A stretch of 64,000 nucleotides of DNA from Apostichopus japonicus (Eukaryota; Echinodermata; Holothuroidea; Aspidochirotida; Stichopodidae), in the NCBI RefSeq assembly GCF_037975245.1, contig NC_092562.1, positions 792,001 to 856,000 of the forward strand. The letters are read 5' to 3'. A program made the position numbers and the translations under genes. Below, piece by piece: positions 13,795-24,400 of this stretch. Every line of letters starts with the position of its first letter. The stretch's first letter is position 1. Under the pieces are notes generated by a model, which was given only the letters and a program-made list of their open reading frames with translations, had not been told where the DNA came from and searched no databases.

Positions 13795-14036
13795 ATCCAA
13801 GTTGTTTGTTGAAAGAGCGCCCTCGCTATTGGTGTTGTTCAATTAGTATCATGTCAACAGTTGTGTCTGGATAAATTAAAATAACACTTTTGGGGTCTGT
13901 TTTTTCGTAAATAGTTTCCGGGCACATCGTGTTTTATGATTGCAAGTATACCGGGCGATATTTCTTCAAACTATTCGATCTGCAATTTGGACTCGACAAT
14001 TACGTTTTGACTCAACAATTCAAAAAGAGAAATATA
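13795..14036 (+). repeat. direct repeat copy A
   Basis: This ~240 bp segment begins ATCCAAGTTG, with TTGAAAGAGCGCCCTCG just after, and ends near CAAAAAGAGAAATATA. It recurs in the same orientation at 14602-14864 with about 80-85% identity by eye. Shared landmarks include GCGCCCTCG, TTCGTA, CGGGCACATC, GGGCGATATTTCTT, AAACTATTCGAT and CAATTACGTTTTGACT. No open frame spans it. It may be a dispersed repeat or a terminal repeat of a degraded element. Confidence 0.75.
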
Positions 14037-14184
14037 TTAACGTAATGTAGAAAGTAAAATAACGACTGAAAACTGCATTTAATTATAAACGACTGGGTTA
14101 AAGGCAACTAGCTAATTTGACTAATAATTTTAAAAGCTTGCCAACTATTTATACCCAATTCACATTGTGCAATGAACTATGTAA

Positions 14185-14217
14185 AAGTCTTGCCTCTGTA
14201 AACTGAGGCAAGGACTT
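14185..14217. repeat. short hairpin
   Basis: AAGTCTTGCCTC and GAGGCAAGGACTT are complementary apart from a one-base bulge, around an 8-base loop. There is no evidence of transcription. Confidence 0.5.
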
Positions 14218-14381
14218 CATTGTAGACCACGAGAGGATACGGATATATATTTTGTTAAAGTAACGCATGGACTGTGTCGTCTTTATTATATTATTTCGTT
14301 TACTTTATAGTTTTTCCAAGAGTGACTGCCAGTGACAGGTCCCTGATATTAACTTTAATTTAACTCCGGCCAGCGTCTACA

Positions 14382-14586
14382 AGCTATAGAAGTGGTGAAA
14401 GGTTGGTAAAATCAATGAATTTCTAAAATAAAACTTAAACTATACCTTACTTCAATCCTCCTGATTTTAATACCATTAGTATTTTTTTTAAATCTTTCTC
14501 AAGATTCAAAAATCACCAATAAAGATGAGAACTGCAAAAATTAAAACAGTCTGTCCCTTCAATGGTTGGGTGTTATAGATCATTCA
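14382..14586 (-). repeat. right arm of inverted-repeat structure
   Basis: Reverse complement of 13122-13336 (landmarks given there). It ends 15 bases before direct repeat copy B. Confidence 0.75.
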
Positions 14587-14601
14587 TACAATCTATATAT
14601 T

Positions 14602-14864
14602 ATCCAAATTGCTTCTTGAAAGAGCGCCCTCGTTATAACATGTTAAAAAAAAACTGTGTTGTTCAATTTGTACTATGTCAATAGGTGAGTCTCGGTAAAT
14701 CAAAATAACATATTTGGGGCAGTATTTTTCGTATGGATTTTGCGGGCACATCACGTTTCATGGTTGCATGTATGCTGGGCGATATTTCTTTTCAAACTAT
14801 TCGATTTGTTATTTTGACTCCACAATTACGTTTTGACTGAACAACTCAAAAAAAGAGAAATATA
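14602..14864 (+). repeat. direct repeat copy B
   Basis: Same orientation as copy A at 13795-14036, with several small insertions that make it about 20 bp longer. The flanks of the two copies differ outside the shared segment, so this is not a simple tandem duplication. Confidence 0.75.
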
Positions 14865-15175
14865 GGAACAATAGGCAACAGGCGAACAACAGACCCTTTT
14901 CATACGATCTTTATGTACAATACATTATATTTGTCTTCAATTGCTTTAAATTTTTGGAACAAAATGGAAAAATAATGTAAGAAGGATTAAACAAATTTGT
15001 CTTCAAGCATTGCCGTACATGCCAAGGGACGAGTGATTATACTGGTGTGAATGCTTGTATATCGTTTGAATGTATATTAATGGCTTTCTATAACTTTCAA
15101 CATTGGTCATTCTGTGTACAATGTCAGATTCAAAAGCACCAGGGGTTCACCCTGTAATACGCTCTCATTGACATT

Positions 15176-15176
<1 letters not shown>

Positions 15177-15242
<66 letters not shown>

Positions 15243-15275
15243 GTATATTTATAGATAGATATATATATATATATA

Positions 15276-15318
<43 letters not shown>

Positions 15319-15350
15319 TAATATTTATAGATATATATATATATATTTAT

Positions 15351-15405
<55 letters not shown>

Positions 15406-15439
15406 TATATATATTTATAGATATATATATATATATATT
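15177..15439. repeat. long (TA)n array with TATAGATA variants
   Basis: About 260 bp of TA repeats interrupted at intervals by TTTATAGATATA segments, giving a loose higher-order pattern. Confidence 0.95.
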
Positions 15440-16135
15440 TTTTTTCTTACACCTTACCATAGTGTTTCATTAATCCCCACCCCCGCGCCACTCCCAGCGT
15501 GCTGTACTTTCCTGTGTTCCTTGTTTATTTCTCCTTAGTTTGTTTGTATTAATCTCTCTCCTCCTGTCTTCCTTTTTGCGGTATCCCATTCTTGTTGCCT
15601 TAAATGCGGAGAAATTCCAAAGGTTGGTGAAGTTATATATATACAGGCATATGACCACCGGTTGTAGGGGATGTTAGCACGATGACTGATATGTAACCAT
15701 TTTCACACCTTTTTAAATCCGTTAATCTCATTGTGTCAAACACAGGTTGTATTTGAATCTTGTGAACCTGTTTATTGATAACGTCACAGTCACAGCTCGG
15801 AATCGTCCGTATTAACTTCAAAGTGATGGCACTATTTAAGTCATCCACACTTTACGGAACTACACTCATCGTGATTATATAGAAGTATGCCCACCCAACT
15901 TGTCGTGATCTGTAACATGAGTAATATGGTTGTGGTCATGGTTGGGGGGGGGGGGGGAGGGGTGTAGTGTAAGGCCATATATAACGGGCGCTACAGTCAT
16001 AGGGAGGGGGGAATACACCGTTGGGGGACTGCGATACAGCCATAGAAAAAGTAATTAAGTCAGAAAAATGTCAATATAGAGTAAATGAATATAGAGGGCG
16101 GTATACTTTCTTCTTATCTTGATATACTTGATATG

Positions 16136-16166
<31 letters not shown>

Positions 16167-17398
16167 AGTGGCAAGTAATCTTCAGATGGATGCAACTCTT
16201 ATCAAAGTTCCATTTCAAATCGACAGAGTAGCAGTCGTTTTACTTTGCTTTTGTAAAAAACACAAAACAGTCATTTACTTTAGGACAACAAAAGGTACTT
16301 TACTTTGGGACAACAAAACTTCTGAATAATGTTGACATTTGTCTTGCATCGATCCATCATTATACCTTGTCTCAGTTTTTTTGTTGTAAAAAAAAAAAAC
16401 CCTTCAAATATGTAACACCAAATAACTGCAAACAATGAGACGGGTTTTTGATATCATCTACATAAGTGCTACTTAAAGGTCAGTTTTAACAATGTCGTCG
16501 CCGTATCACAAATGGTAACAGCTGACATCGATGGCTACCAGCCTTGGTTGGGTAAATGCCTATACCAATAATTATTATTTAAGAAATATGCTAATATTGG
16601 CTCTTGTAGGTAATATTCCTGTTATAAAGCCGTTGAATATCTTGATCTGTGCTTTTCAGAAATTGTTTAATATCTTTGACAGTAGACTGTTGGGGACGTT
16701 ATCTTTACGCTTGACAATAATTAAAACAATTTCTCACTTTAATGTAATAGTTTTTTTTTTTTTTTTTTTCATTTGATCTCCAATATCACCTCCCATAAAA
16801 TTGGCAAATGACCAAATTCAGAAACCTCCTTAAATTTTTACCTTTCCAAGTGAAGTTCAATGAGCGAACAATTATTATAAAATTAATGGTTATAATAATA
16901 ATACTACAAAAAACATTTTCATATTTAACATTTGTGGTCCGGTCACACTTTTTTAATGAAAGGAACATATTAAAAACCACAGTTTTTGTACGCGGATGGG
17001 GAGAGGGGGGGGGGGGTGGTGGTGTGGGGTATATCAGACAAAATGTCATCAAGAACGAGAGGCTAAAGGAGAGGGGTAACCCTTGCATTTTGAGAAATTT
17101 TAGTAAAATGGAGGTTGTTTAGATACAAACTGGTGCAATATTTTGCAACTTTTGAAACAAATCTGAAGAATTGTGGACTGTTTAGGTTCTACCCCACATA
17201 CATATTTTATACGTGTTGAGTACTGTTCACCAGGACGTTCTGCAATATTCTGTCCCCTTGCTTTTTTTACGGAGAGGGGGGGGGGGGGCTGCTTAATCCC
17301 ACTTGCTGTGATAACATAAAGGCTAACTAGTATAGTGCATATTGGAATAAAACAACTTCTACAGCCCTGGCAAATGTTGAAGAAGCCATCTGAGCTAT
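15440..17398. other. gene-free stretch
   Basis: No coding region is recognised. The stretch contains G14 at 15944-15957, a short TA array at 16135-16158, T18 at about 16751-16769, G12 at 17005-17016 and G13 at 17276-17288. Confidence 0.6.
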
Positions 17399-19180
17399 CC
17401 AGCCCTACAGTTGCCCTTATAGCATATACTCATTTATTTGCTGTTCTATAGGTTTTTTACAATGTATCCCTATAGTTGACCTTATAGCCTATATACTCAT
17501 ATCTTTGCTATACTATGTTTTGCACCATGCAGCCTATAGTTGACCTTATATCCTATGTACACATTCCTTGCTATACTAGATTTTCTACCATGCAGCCCTA
17601 AGTTGCCCTTATATCCTATATACTCATTTCTTGCTGTACTATAGGTTTTCTACCATGTATCTCTATAGTTGCCCTTGTATGATACACTCATTTCGTTGCT
17701 ATAGTAGGTTATCTACCATGTAGCTCTATAGTTTCTTTGCTATACTAGGTTTACTACCATGTATCCCTATAGTTGCCCTTATGGCCTATACTCATTTATT
17801 TGCTGTACTATAGGTTTTCTACCATGCCTCTATAGTTTCTTTGCTGTACTATAGGTTTACTACCATGTATCCCAATAGTTGCCCTTATGGCCTATACTCA
17901 TTTATTTGCTGTACTATAGGTTTTCTACCATGCCTCTATAGTTTCTTTGCTGTACTATAGGTTTACTACCATGTATCCCAATAGTTGCCCTTATGGCCTA
18001 TACTCATTTATTTGCTGTACTATAGGTTTTCTACCATGCCTCTATAGTTTCTTTGCTGTACTATAGGTTTACTACCATGTATCCCTATAGTTGCCCTTAT
18101 AGCCTATATACTCATTCCTTGCTATACTAGATGTTCTAACATGCAGCCTTATAGTTGCCCTTATAGCCTATACTCATTTCTTTGCTGTACTTTATAGGTT
18201 TTCTACCATATATCCCAATAGTTGCCCTTATAGCCTATACTCATTTCTTTGCTGTACTATAGGTTTTCTAACATGCAGCCTTATAGTTGCCCTTATAGCC
18301 TATACTCAATTCTTTGCTGTACTTTATAGGTTTTCTACCATATATCCCAATAGTTGCCCTTATAGCCTATACTCATTTCTTTGCTGTACTATAGGTTTTC
18401 TAACATGCAGCCTTATAGTTGCCCTTATAGCCTATACTCAATTCTTTGCTGTACTTTATAGGTTTTCTACCATATATCCCAATAGTTGCCCTTATAGCCT
18501 ATACTCATTTCTTTGCTGTACTATAGGTTTTCTAACATGCAGCCTTATAGTTGCCCTTATAGCCTATACTCATTTCTTTGCTGTACTATAGGTTTTCTAA
18601 CATGCAGCCTTATAGTTGCCCTTATAGCCTATACTCATTTCTTTGCTGTACTATAGGTTTTCTAACATGCAGCCTTATAGTTGCCCTTATAGCCTATACT
18701 CAATTCTTTGCTGTACTTTATAGGTTTTCTACCATATATCCCAATAGTTGCCCTTATAGCCTATACTCATTTCTTTGCTGTACTATAGGTTTTCTAACAT
18801 GCAGCCTTATAGTTGCCCTTATAGCCTATACTCAATTCTTTGCTGTACTTTATAGGTTTTCTCATATATCCCAATAGTTGCCCTTATAGCCTATACTCAT
18901 TTCTTTGATTTACTATAGGTTTTCTAACATGCAGCCTTATAGTTGCCCTTATAGCCTATACTCAATTCTTTGCTGTACTACAGGTTTTCTACCATGTATC
19001 CCAATAGTTGCCCTTATAGCCTATACTCATTTCTTTGATTTACTATAGGTTTTCTAACATGCAGCCTTATAGTTGCCCTTATAGCCTATACTCAATTCTT
19101 TGCTGTACTATAGGTTTTCTTCCATGTATCGCTATAGTTGACCTTATAGCCTATATACTCATTCCTTGCTATACTAGATT
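17399..19180 (+). repeat. 65-67 bp minisatellite with nested higher-order units
   Basis: About 27 copies of a ~65 bp unit with the landmarks TAGTTGCCCTTATAGCC, TATACTCATTTCTTTGCTG and ATAGGTTTTCTA. The TTGCCC landmark recurs at 17773, 17879, 17985 and 18091 (exactly 106 bp apart), then at 18155, 18222, 18287, 18354, 18419, 18486, 18551 and 18616 (alternating 67 and 65 bp, then 65). The centre therefore holds a 106 bp compound unit (one full plus one truncated copy) and a 132 bp dimer. The outer copies at both ends are more degenerate. Open frames inside it are a by-product of the repeat. Confidence 0.95.
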
Positions 19181-19731
19181 GTCTCTTTAAATATTGACTC
19201 TGTATCACATATATCTGTCGTAACATTACCGACCAAACGCATATACATATAGTAAGCCCGCAACTGACTGTAAAGATATTGAAATTATGATGACAATTAT
19301 CCCAGAATGAAGTGTTTCGATGATAAGGGGGTGATGGAAAGACCTGATACAATGGACTCTTGTATGATACAATGTCTTATCGATTCTGATTAAGGAATAA
19401 AAATAATTTACACAACGTGTTATCAGTTTGGTTATTATTCATGTCGTTTATAATATCCATTCAAATTTGAATGGTTGCTCGTTGAGATTTAAAACAACGA
19501 AACATAAATCATATATGATAAGATTTTGTTACTTTGTTATGACATCACCAGTAGAAACGGGCCAAGTTGAGAACCGCCCGACAATGTATCTCTTTAAGGG
19601 TTAACACGCTCGTGAACGGGATTTCCGTGTATACTTAATTGATCTAAGATAAGATTTGTCTTTTGAAGCCGCTAAATGTATACACACAATGTATATAGCT
19701 AAAAGTTTGATGTTCATTTGCGTATATACAT

Positions 19732-19816
<85 letters not shown>

Positions 19817-20672
19817 GCTCGATCTATACAATGTCAAAGGTAAAGCAGGCTGTATGTTTTCAGTTAGTCCAACATGTGGTTCCTCCTTATTTCCTTATAA
19901 AGGCTATCCTGTCTTCTCACTGTGGCTTGGTATATATTGCACCATATGATAGGAAGTTTCCTTTAAGCGGACATGGTTTGCTTTAACGACAGTTGCAGTT
20001 TGGTTTGTCTTGTGTGGATTTTACAGTTTTCTCAGTTTTCAGAATGGATTTGTTATGAGTAGCTATGATCTGGGATACGTTGGGCGTTACTGTAGGAGCT
20101 AATCATCGTGATGGTGTTGCGGTTCAATATGTCTCGTAGTTGGTGCCCAGGTGGAAAATATTTATCTATGTATAAACCAAGGAATTTCTTATACCAACAC
20201 TATATGCTACATACGTGCATAGAGAGATCAACCATCCACAGGCATGCAGTCACCGGTGGGGGGGGGGGGGGGTGGAACGAAATATTTCGTTATTTTGCAA
20301 AATCTATATAGCTGCATAAAAAATAAGGTAAGGTTGATATACAAACAGAAAAATGGAATGCAAAAGTAATAGAAAAGATTGCATCATTTTTGCATCTATA
20401 AGGCCACTGAGATAAGCAGCACTTTTATTAAGTGCGTGACACCCTCTCCCCTCAGGCACGTCCTATAGGGTGGCGATTCTCCTGCATTTATGTGACCCCC
20501 CATCCCCCCAAAAAAGGAGAAACAATCGGTTACTCTCGCTACGGGCCTGACCATCCACCTTCAGTAATAAACAACATTCAAGAAAGCATCATCAGACGTC
20601 TCTCGGTCCACCATATCTTTTAAAGAAACAGTCTTCAACGAAGCAGCGCCACCTTACCAGGAGTGGTTATGA
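19181..20672. other. gene-free stretch before the retrotransposon
   Basis: No coding region is recognised. The stretch contains the CA/TA array at 19731-19812 and a G15 run at 20258-20272. Confidence 0.6.
19731..19812. repeat. (CA)n(TA)n compound microsatellite
   Basis: (CA)11 passes directly into about 30 TA units. Confidence 0.95.
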
Positions 20673-20676
20673 CTAC
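20673..20676. repeat. target site duplication CTAC (left)
   Basis: CTAC immediately precedes the left LTR and is repeated directly after the right LTR at 26886-26889. Confidence 0.8.
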
Positions 20677-21347
20677 TGTTACGTGACCGTTCTCAGACTT
20701 AATGTGGAGAACAGATCACGTGACATAAAAAGGAGAACACGAGGATGAAAGTAAGTTTAAAGCATTTAATAAGCTATTTACATGGCAGAACAAAGTATAA
20801 ATATGAACATAATACATAACTATCGATTCTTAATTCAATTAACGTCTTTCTGGACTTGGAGAACCGGGGGGAGAGTTTCTGCTTATTTCTTGAGTTACCT
20901 TATAGTGCTAGGCGGATAGTGTCCAGGTTTGCTTTAGAAGTAGTTCGGCTGGATGTAGATAAAGTTCAGATAGAGCGACGCGAAGCCATTAGAGTGAGTA
21001 GGTCGGAGTTCCGACAAAAGTATAGAGTTAAATATATACTGTGTTTAAAATGGGCACAGTAATCAATGCCAAGGAAACATCAGAGTTGTGGCAACCTCTG
21101 AACGGAACGAACGGAGAAAACGGAGAGGGCGCTCAATCGGGCGTCTGTGGCTTTTATCCCCGGAGTGTAAAGGAATGTTCCAGTAAGTAATGAATATTCA
21201 TGAAGTCCGCAGAAACACTTTGTTGGCGAGTTCCAGTTATGTAGAATGCGTGAGCGCATCTGGGATAGTAACAATCGGAAGACTCGGAGACTTGAATGGT
21301 AACTTATATTACGAAATAGGGTAGATGAATAAGTGGGTTACATAACA
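20677..21347 (-). repeat. 3' LTR
   Basis: 671 bp, bounded by a 5 bp inverted repeat (TGTTA/TAACA). Comparison by eye with 26215-26885 finds no difference. On the minus strand GGGGATAAAAGCC (21149-21161) is a plausible TATA element for transcription, and ATTAAA (20765-20770) is a possible polyadenylation signal. The LTR also contains the palindrome ATGAATATTCAT. Confidence 0.93.
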
Positions 21348-21358
21348 CTCTCCCTCCT
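21348..21358 (-). promoter_or_regulatory. polypurine tract
   Basis: On the minus strand AGGAGGGAGAG directly abuts the 3' LTR. This is the expected position and composition for the RNase H-resistant primer of plus-strand DNA synthesis. Confidence 0.85.
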
Positions 21359-21453
21359 GGGGAAAAGGTTTGGCCATAGAACAAAGCTTTAATACAATGA
21401 AGATCCTTTTTTAAGGAATTACACATTGAAGAAGATAAATATTCGAATGCATT

Positions 21454-24400
21454 TTATGCTCTTGACAATACATCTGGAATGACATTTTCTTTTCCTTTAA
21501 TGTGCTTAATACATAAATTATACTGTTGCAAAAATAAGCTCCATCGAATCAATCTTTGATTCTTGTTTCTCATCTTTTGCAAAAACGTTAAAGGATTATG
21601 ATCGGTTAGCACGATAATTGGAAATGAAGTAGTGCCTAAGTAAACATCAAAATGTTGAAGTCCTAACAACAAAGATAACGTTTCCTTCTCAATGGTGGAA
21701 TAATTCTTTTGATGTGAATTGAACTTTTTTGAAAAATAACACACTGGGTGATCGACACCGTGATCATCGACTTGTAAGAGAACAGCGCCTACACCAAAAT
21801 CACTTGCGTCTGTTGCTAACGTAAACTGCTTAGAAAAATTTGGAGCTCTTAAAACAGGGGAACTCATTAAGATTGCCTTGACTTTATCAAAAGCATTTTG
21901 ACAACTCTCTGTCCAAACAAACTTTGTGCTCTTACTCAATAAATTCGTGAGCGGAGCAGCAACATCGGAAAAATTCCGACAAAATCTCCTATAGTACCCA
22001 GCCATACCTAAAAATCGCATTAATTGCTTTTTCGTAGCTGGGACTGGATATTTGTCAATAGCCTCAACCTTGGCCTTGACGGGTTTTACCTCGCCTTGAC
22101 CAACCACGTGACCTAGAAAAATAACATTTGCATGTGCAATCTCACTTTTGACAAGATTTACAGTAAGATTTGCCTCAGTTAACTTCTCAAAAAGTGATCT
22201 AATACGAGTTACATGCTCATACCACGAGTTGCTATACACAATAATGTCATCAATATAAACTTCACAATTTTCTAAACTGGCAGTTATATTGTTTAACAAA
22301 CGTTGGAATGTCGCTGGAGCGTTCTTCATTCCGAACGGCATTACTTTATATTGAAATAACCCATCGGGTGTAACGAATGCCGACACTCTCTTAGCTCGAT
22401 CAGTGAGTGGTATTTCCCAGTACCCTTTTAGCAAGTCAAACTTCGTTACGAACCTTGCATTACCAATTCTATCAATACAATCATCCACTCTAGGGATGGG
22501 GTATGAATCGGTCCGTGTAACGGTGTTTACTTTCCGATAATCGGTACAAAATCTAAAACTTCCGTCTGGTTTGGGAACCAAAATACATGGAGAAGACCAC
22601 TCACTGTCGCTAGGTTCAATAATATCATGTTTCAACATATACTGAATTTCATCACGCAGATGCTTAGATTTTACAGGATTCATTCTATATGGGTGTTGCT
22701 TAATTGACTTCGAATCACCCACATCAACATCGTGATACACTAGATTAGTCCTGGTCGGACTGTCTGAAAATAGATGTGAAAAATCTCGCAACAATGAACC
22801 GATTTGCTCACTTTGAACAGTTGACAAATGGCATAACTTCTTATCAAGGTTTGACATTACATCAGAATTTTGCAATTTAATACACATTTCTGGAACATTT
22901 TGACCTTCGACCTCATCTTCACAATCTACTTCAGAAGTAACAATTGATGACGTAATCTTGAAACTATTATCCTTAGAGTTTCTCTCGTAATATTTCTTAA
23001 GCATGTTAATATGACACAATCTCTTGGATTTACGTCTGTCCGGAGTCAAAACAATGTAATCAGTGTCACTCACTTTTTTGTGAATAACATAAGGGCCAAA
23101 ATATCGAGCATGCAATGGTGAATTAGGAACTGGCAAAAACACTAATACCTTGTTTCCAGGTGAAAATGATCTATCTACCGCACGTTTGTCATATCTAAGT
23201 TTCATGCTATTTTGAGCACTCTTTAGGTTTTCTCTGGCAATCTCACATGCTCTGTGAAGTCTGTACTTGAACTTACAGACATAATCAAGAATATTCAGGT
23301 CTTCTGTCTCGCACATCCACTTTTCTTTCAACATTTTTAGTGGACCACGAACTCTGTGACCAAACACAAGCTCGAACGGGCTAAACCCTAATGACTCTTG
23401 AATTGACTCTCGGGCAGCAAACATTAAGAAATGAACACCTTCATCCCAATCTTTTACATTTTCAAAACAATATGTCCTAATCATACTCTTCAATGTTTGG
23501 TGGAATCTTTCCAACGCACCTTGGCTTTGTGGATGATAAGCGCTAGATGTAACTTGTCTAATATTCAACTGATACATAGCTTGTTGGAAAACTCTTGACA
23601 TAAAATTTGAACCCTGATCGGATTGAACAGACTTTGGTAAACCAACCAAAGTAAAGAATTTAATCAAAACCTTACACACGGTCTTAGCCTTAATATCCCT
23701 AACAGGAATAGCTTCGGGGAACCTTGTCGATGCGCACATTATAGTAAGCATATACTGGTTACCAGATTTAGTTTTCGGTAGAGGACCGACGCAATCTATG
23801 ATCACTCTACTAAAAGGCTCTTCAAAAGCGGGAATTGGTTTAAGTGGTGCTGGTGGGATTGTTTGATTCGGTTTACCCACTAGTTGACATGTATGACATG
23901 TTCTACAGAAATAAGAAACATCTTTCTTAAGATTTGGCCAAAAGAAGTGATTCAAAATACGATGGTATGTTTTGTTAACGCCAAGATGACCAGAAAAAGG
24001 CGTCTCATGTGCCAAACTTAATACATCAGACCTATAGACTTTAGGAACGACCACTTGGTGATAAACTCGCCACTCATCAAATGCGGATACATCTGGTGGT
24101 CTCCACTTTCTCATTAATATACCCTTTTTAAGGTAAAAACAAACCGGGACGTTTTCTGCTTCGTCCTCGGTGATTGCCTTGTCGCACAGCAAGGTTAGTT
24201 CAGGATCTTTTTCCTGCTCTAACAGGAGTTGTTCTCTTGACAGGGAATCAGAAGAGAACACCTCAAAAGGAACAGAGTTTGACTGTTCTGGGTTCGCACC
24301 GTTTGGTAACGAACTTAGGGGACCCAAAGGAGGGTCGGGATCATTATAAAGGCGACCCAAAAAGGTATCAGCCAAATTAAATTCCGCTTGGGAATTATGG

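Noticed and set aside
13795-14864. Direct repeats read as the two LTRs of a short retroelement
   Set aside because: No TG...CA ends, primer-binding site or polypurine tract at the boundaries, and one inverted arm lies between the copies.
18578-18877. 99-codon open frame within the 65-67 bp minisatellite
   Set aside because: It exists only where the repeat period keeps the frame open. Codons follow the repeat, not a protein family.
20856-21274. Small open frames (68 and 64 codons) inside the LTRs, repeated at 26394-26812
   Set aside because: They are duplicated only because the LTRs are identical. They have no motif and are not in a position expected for an accessory gene.
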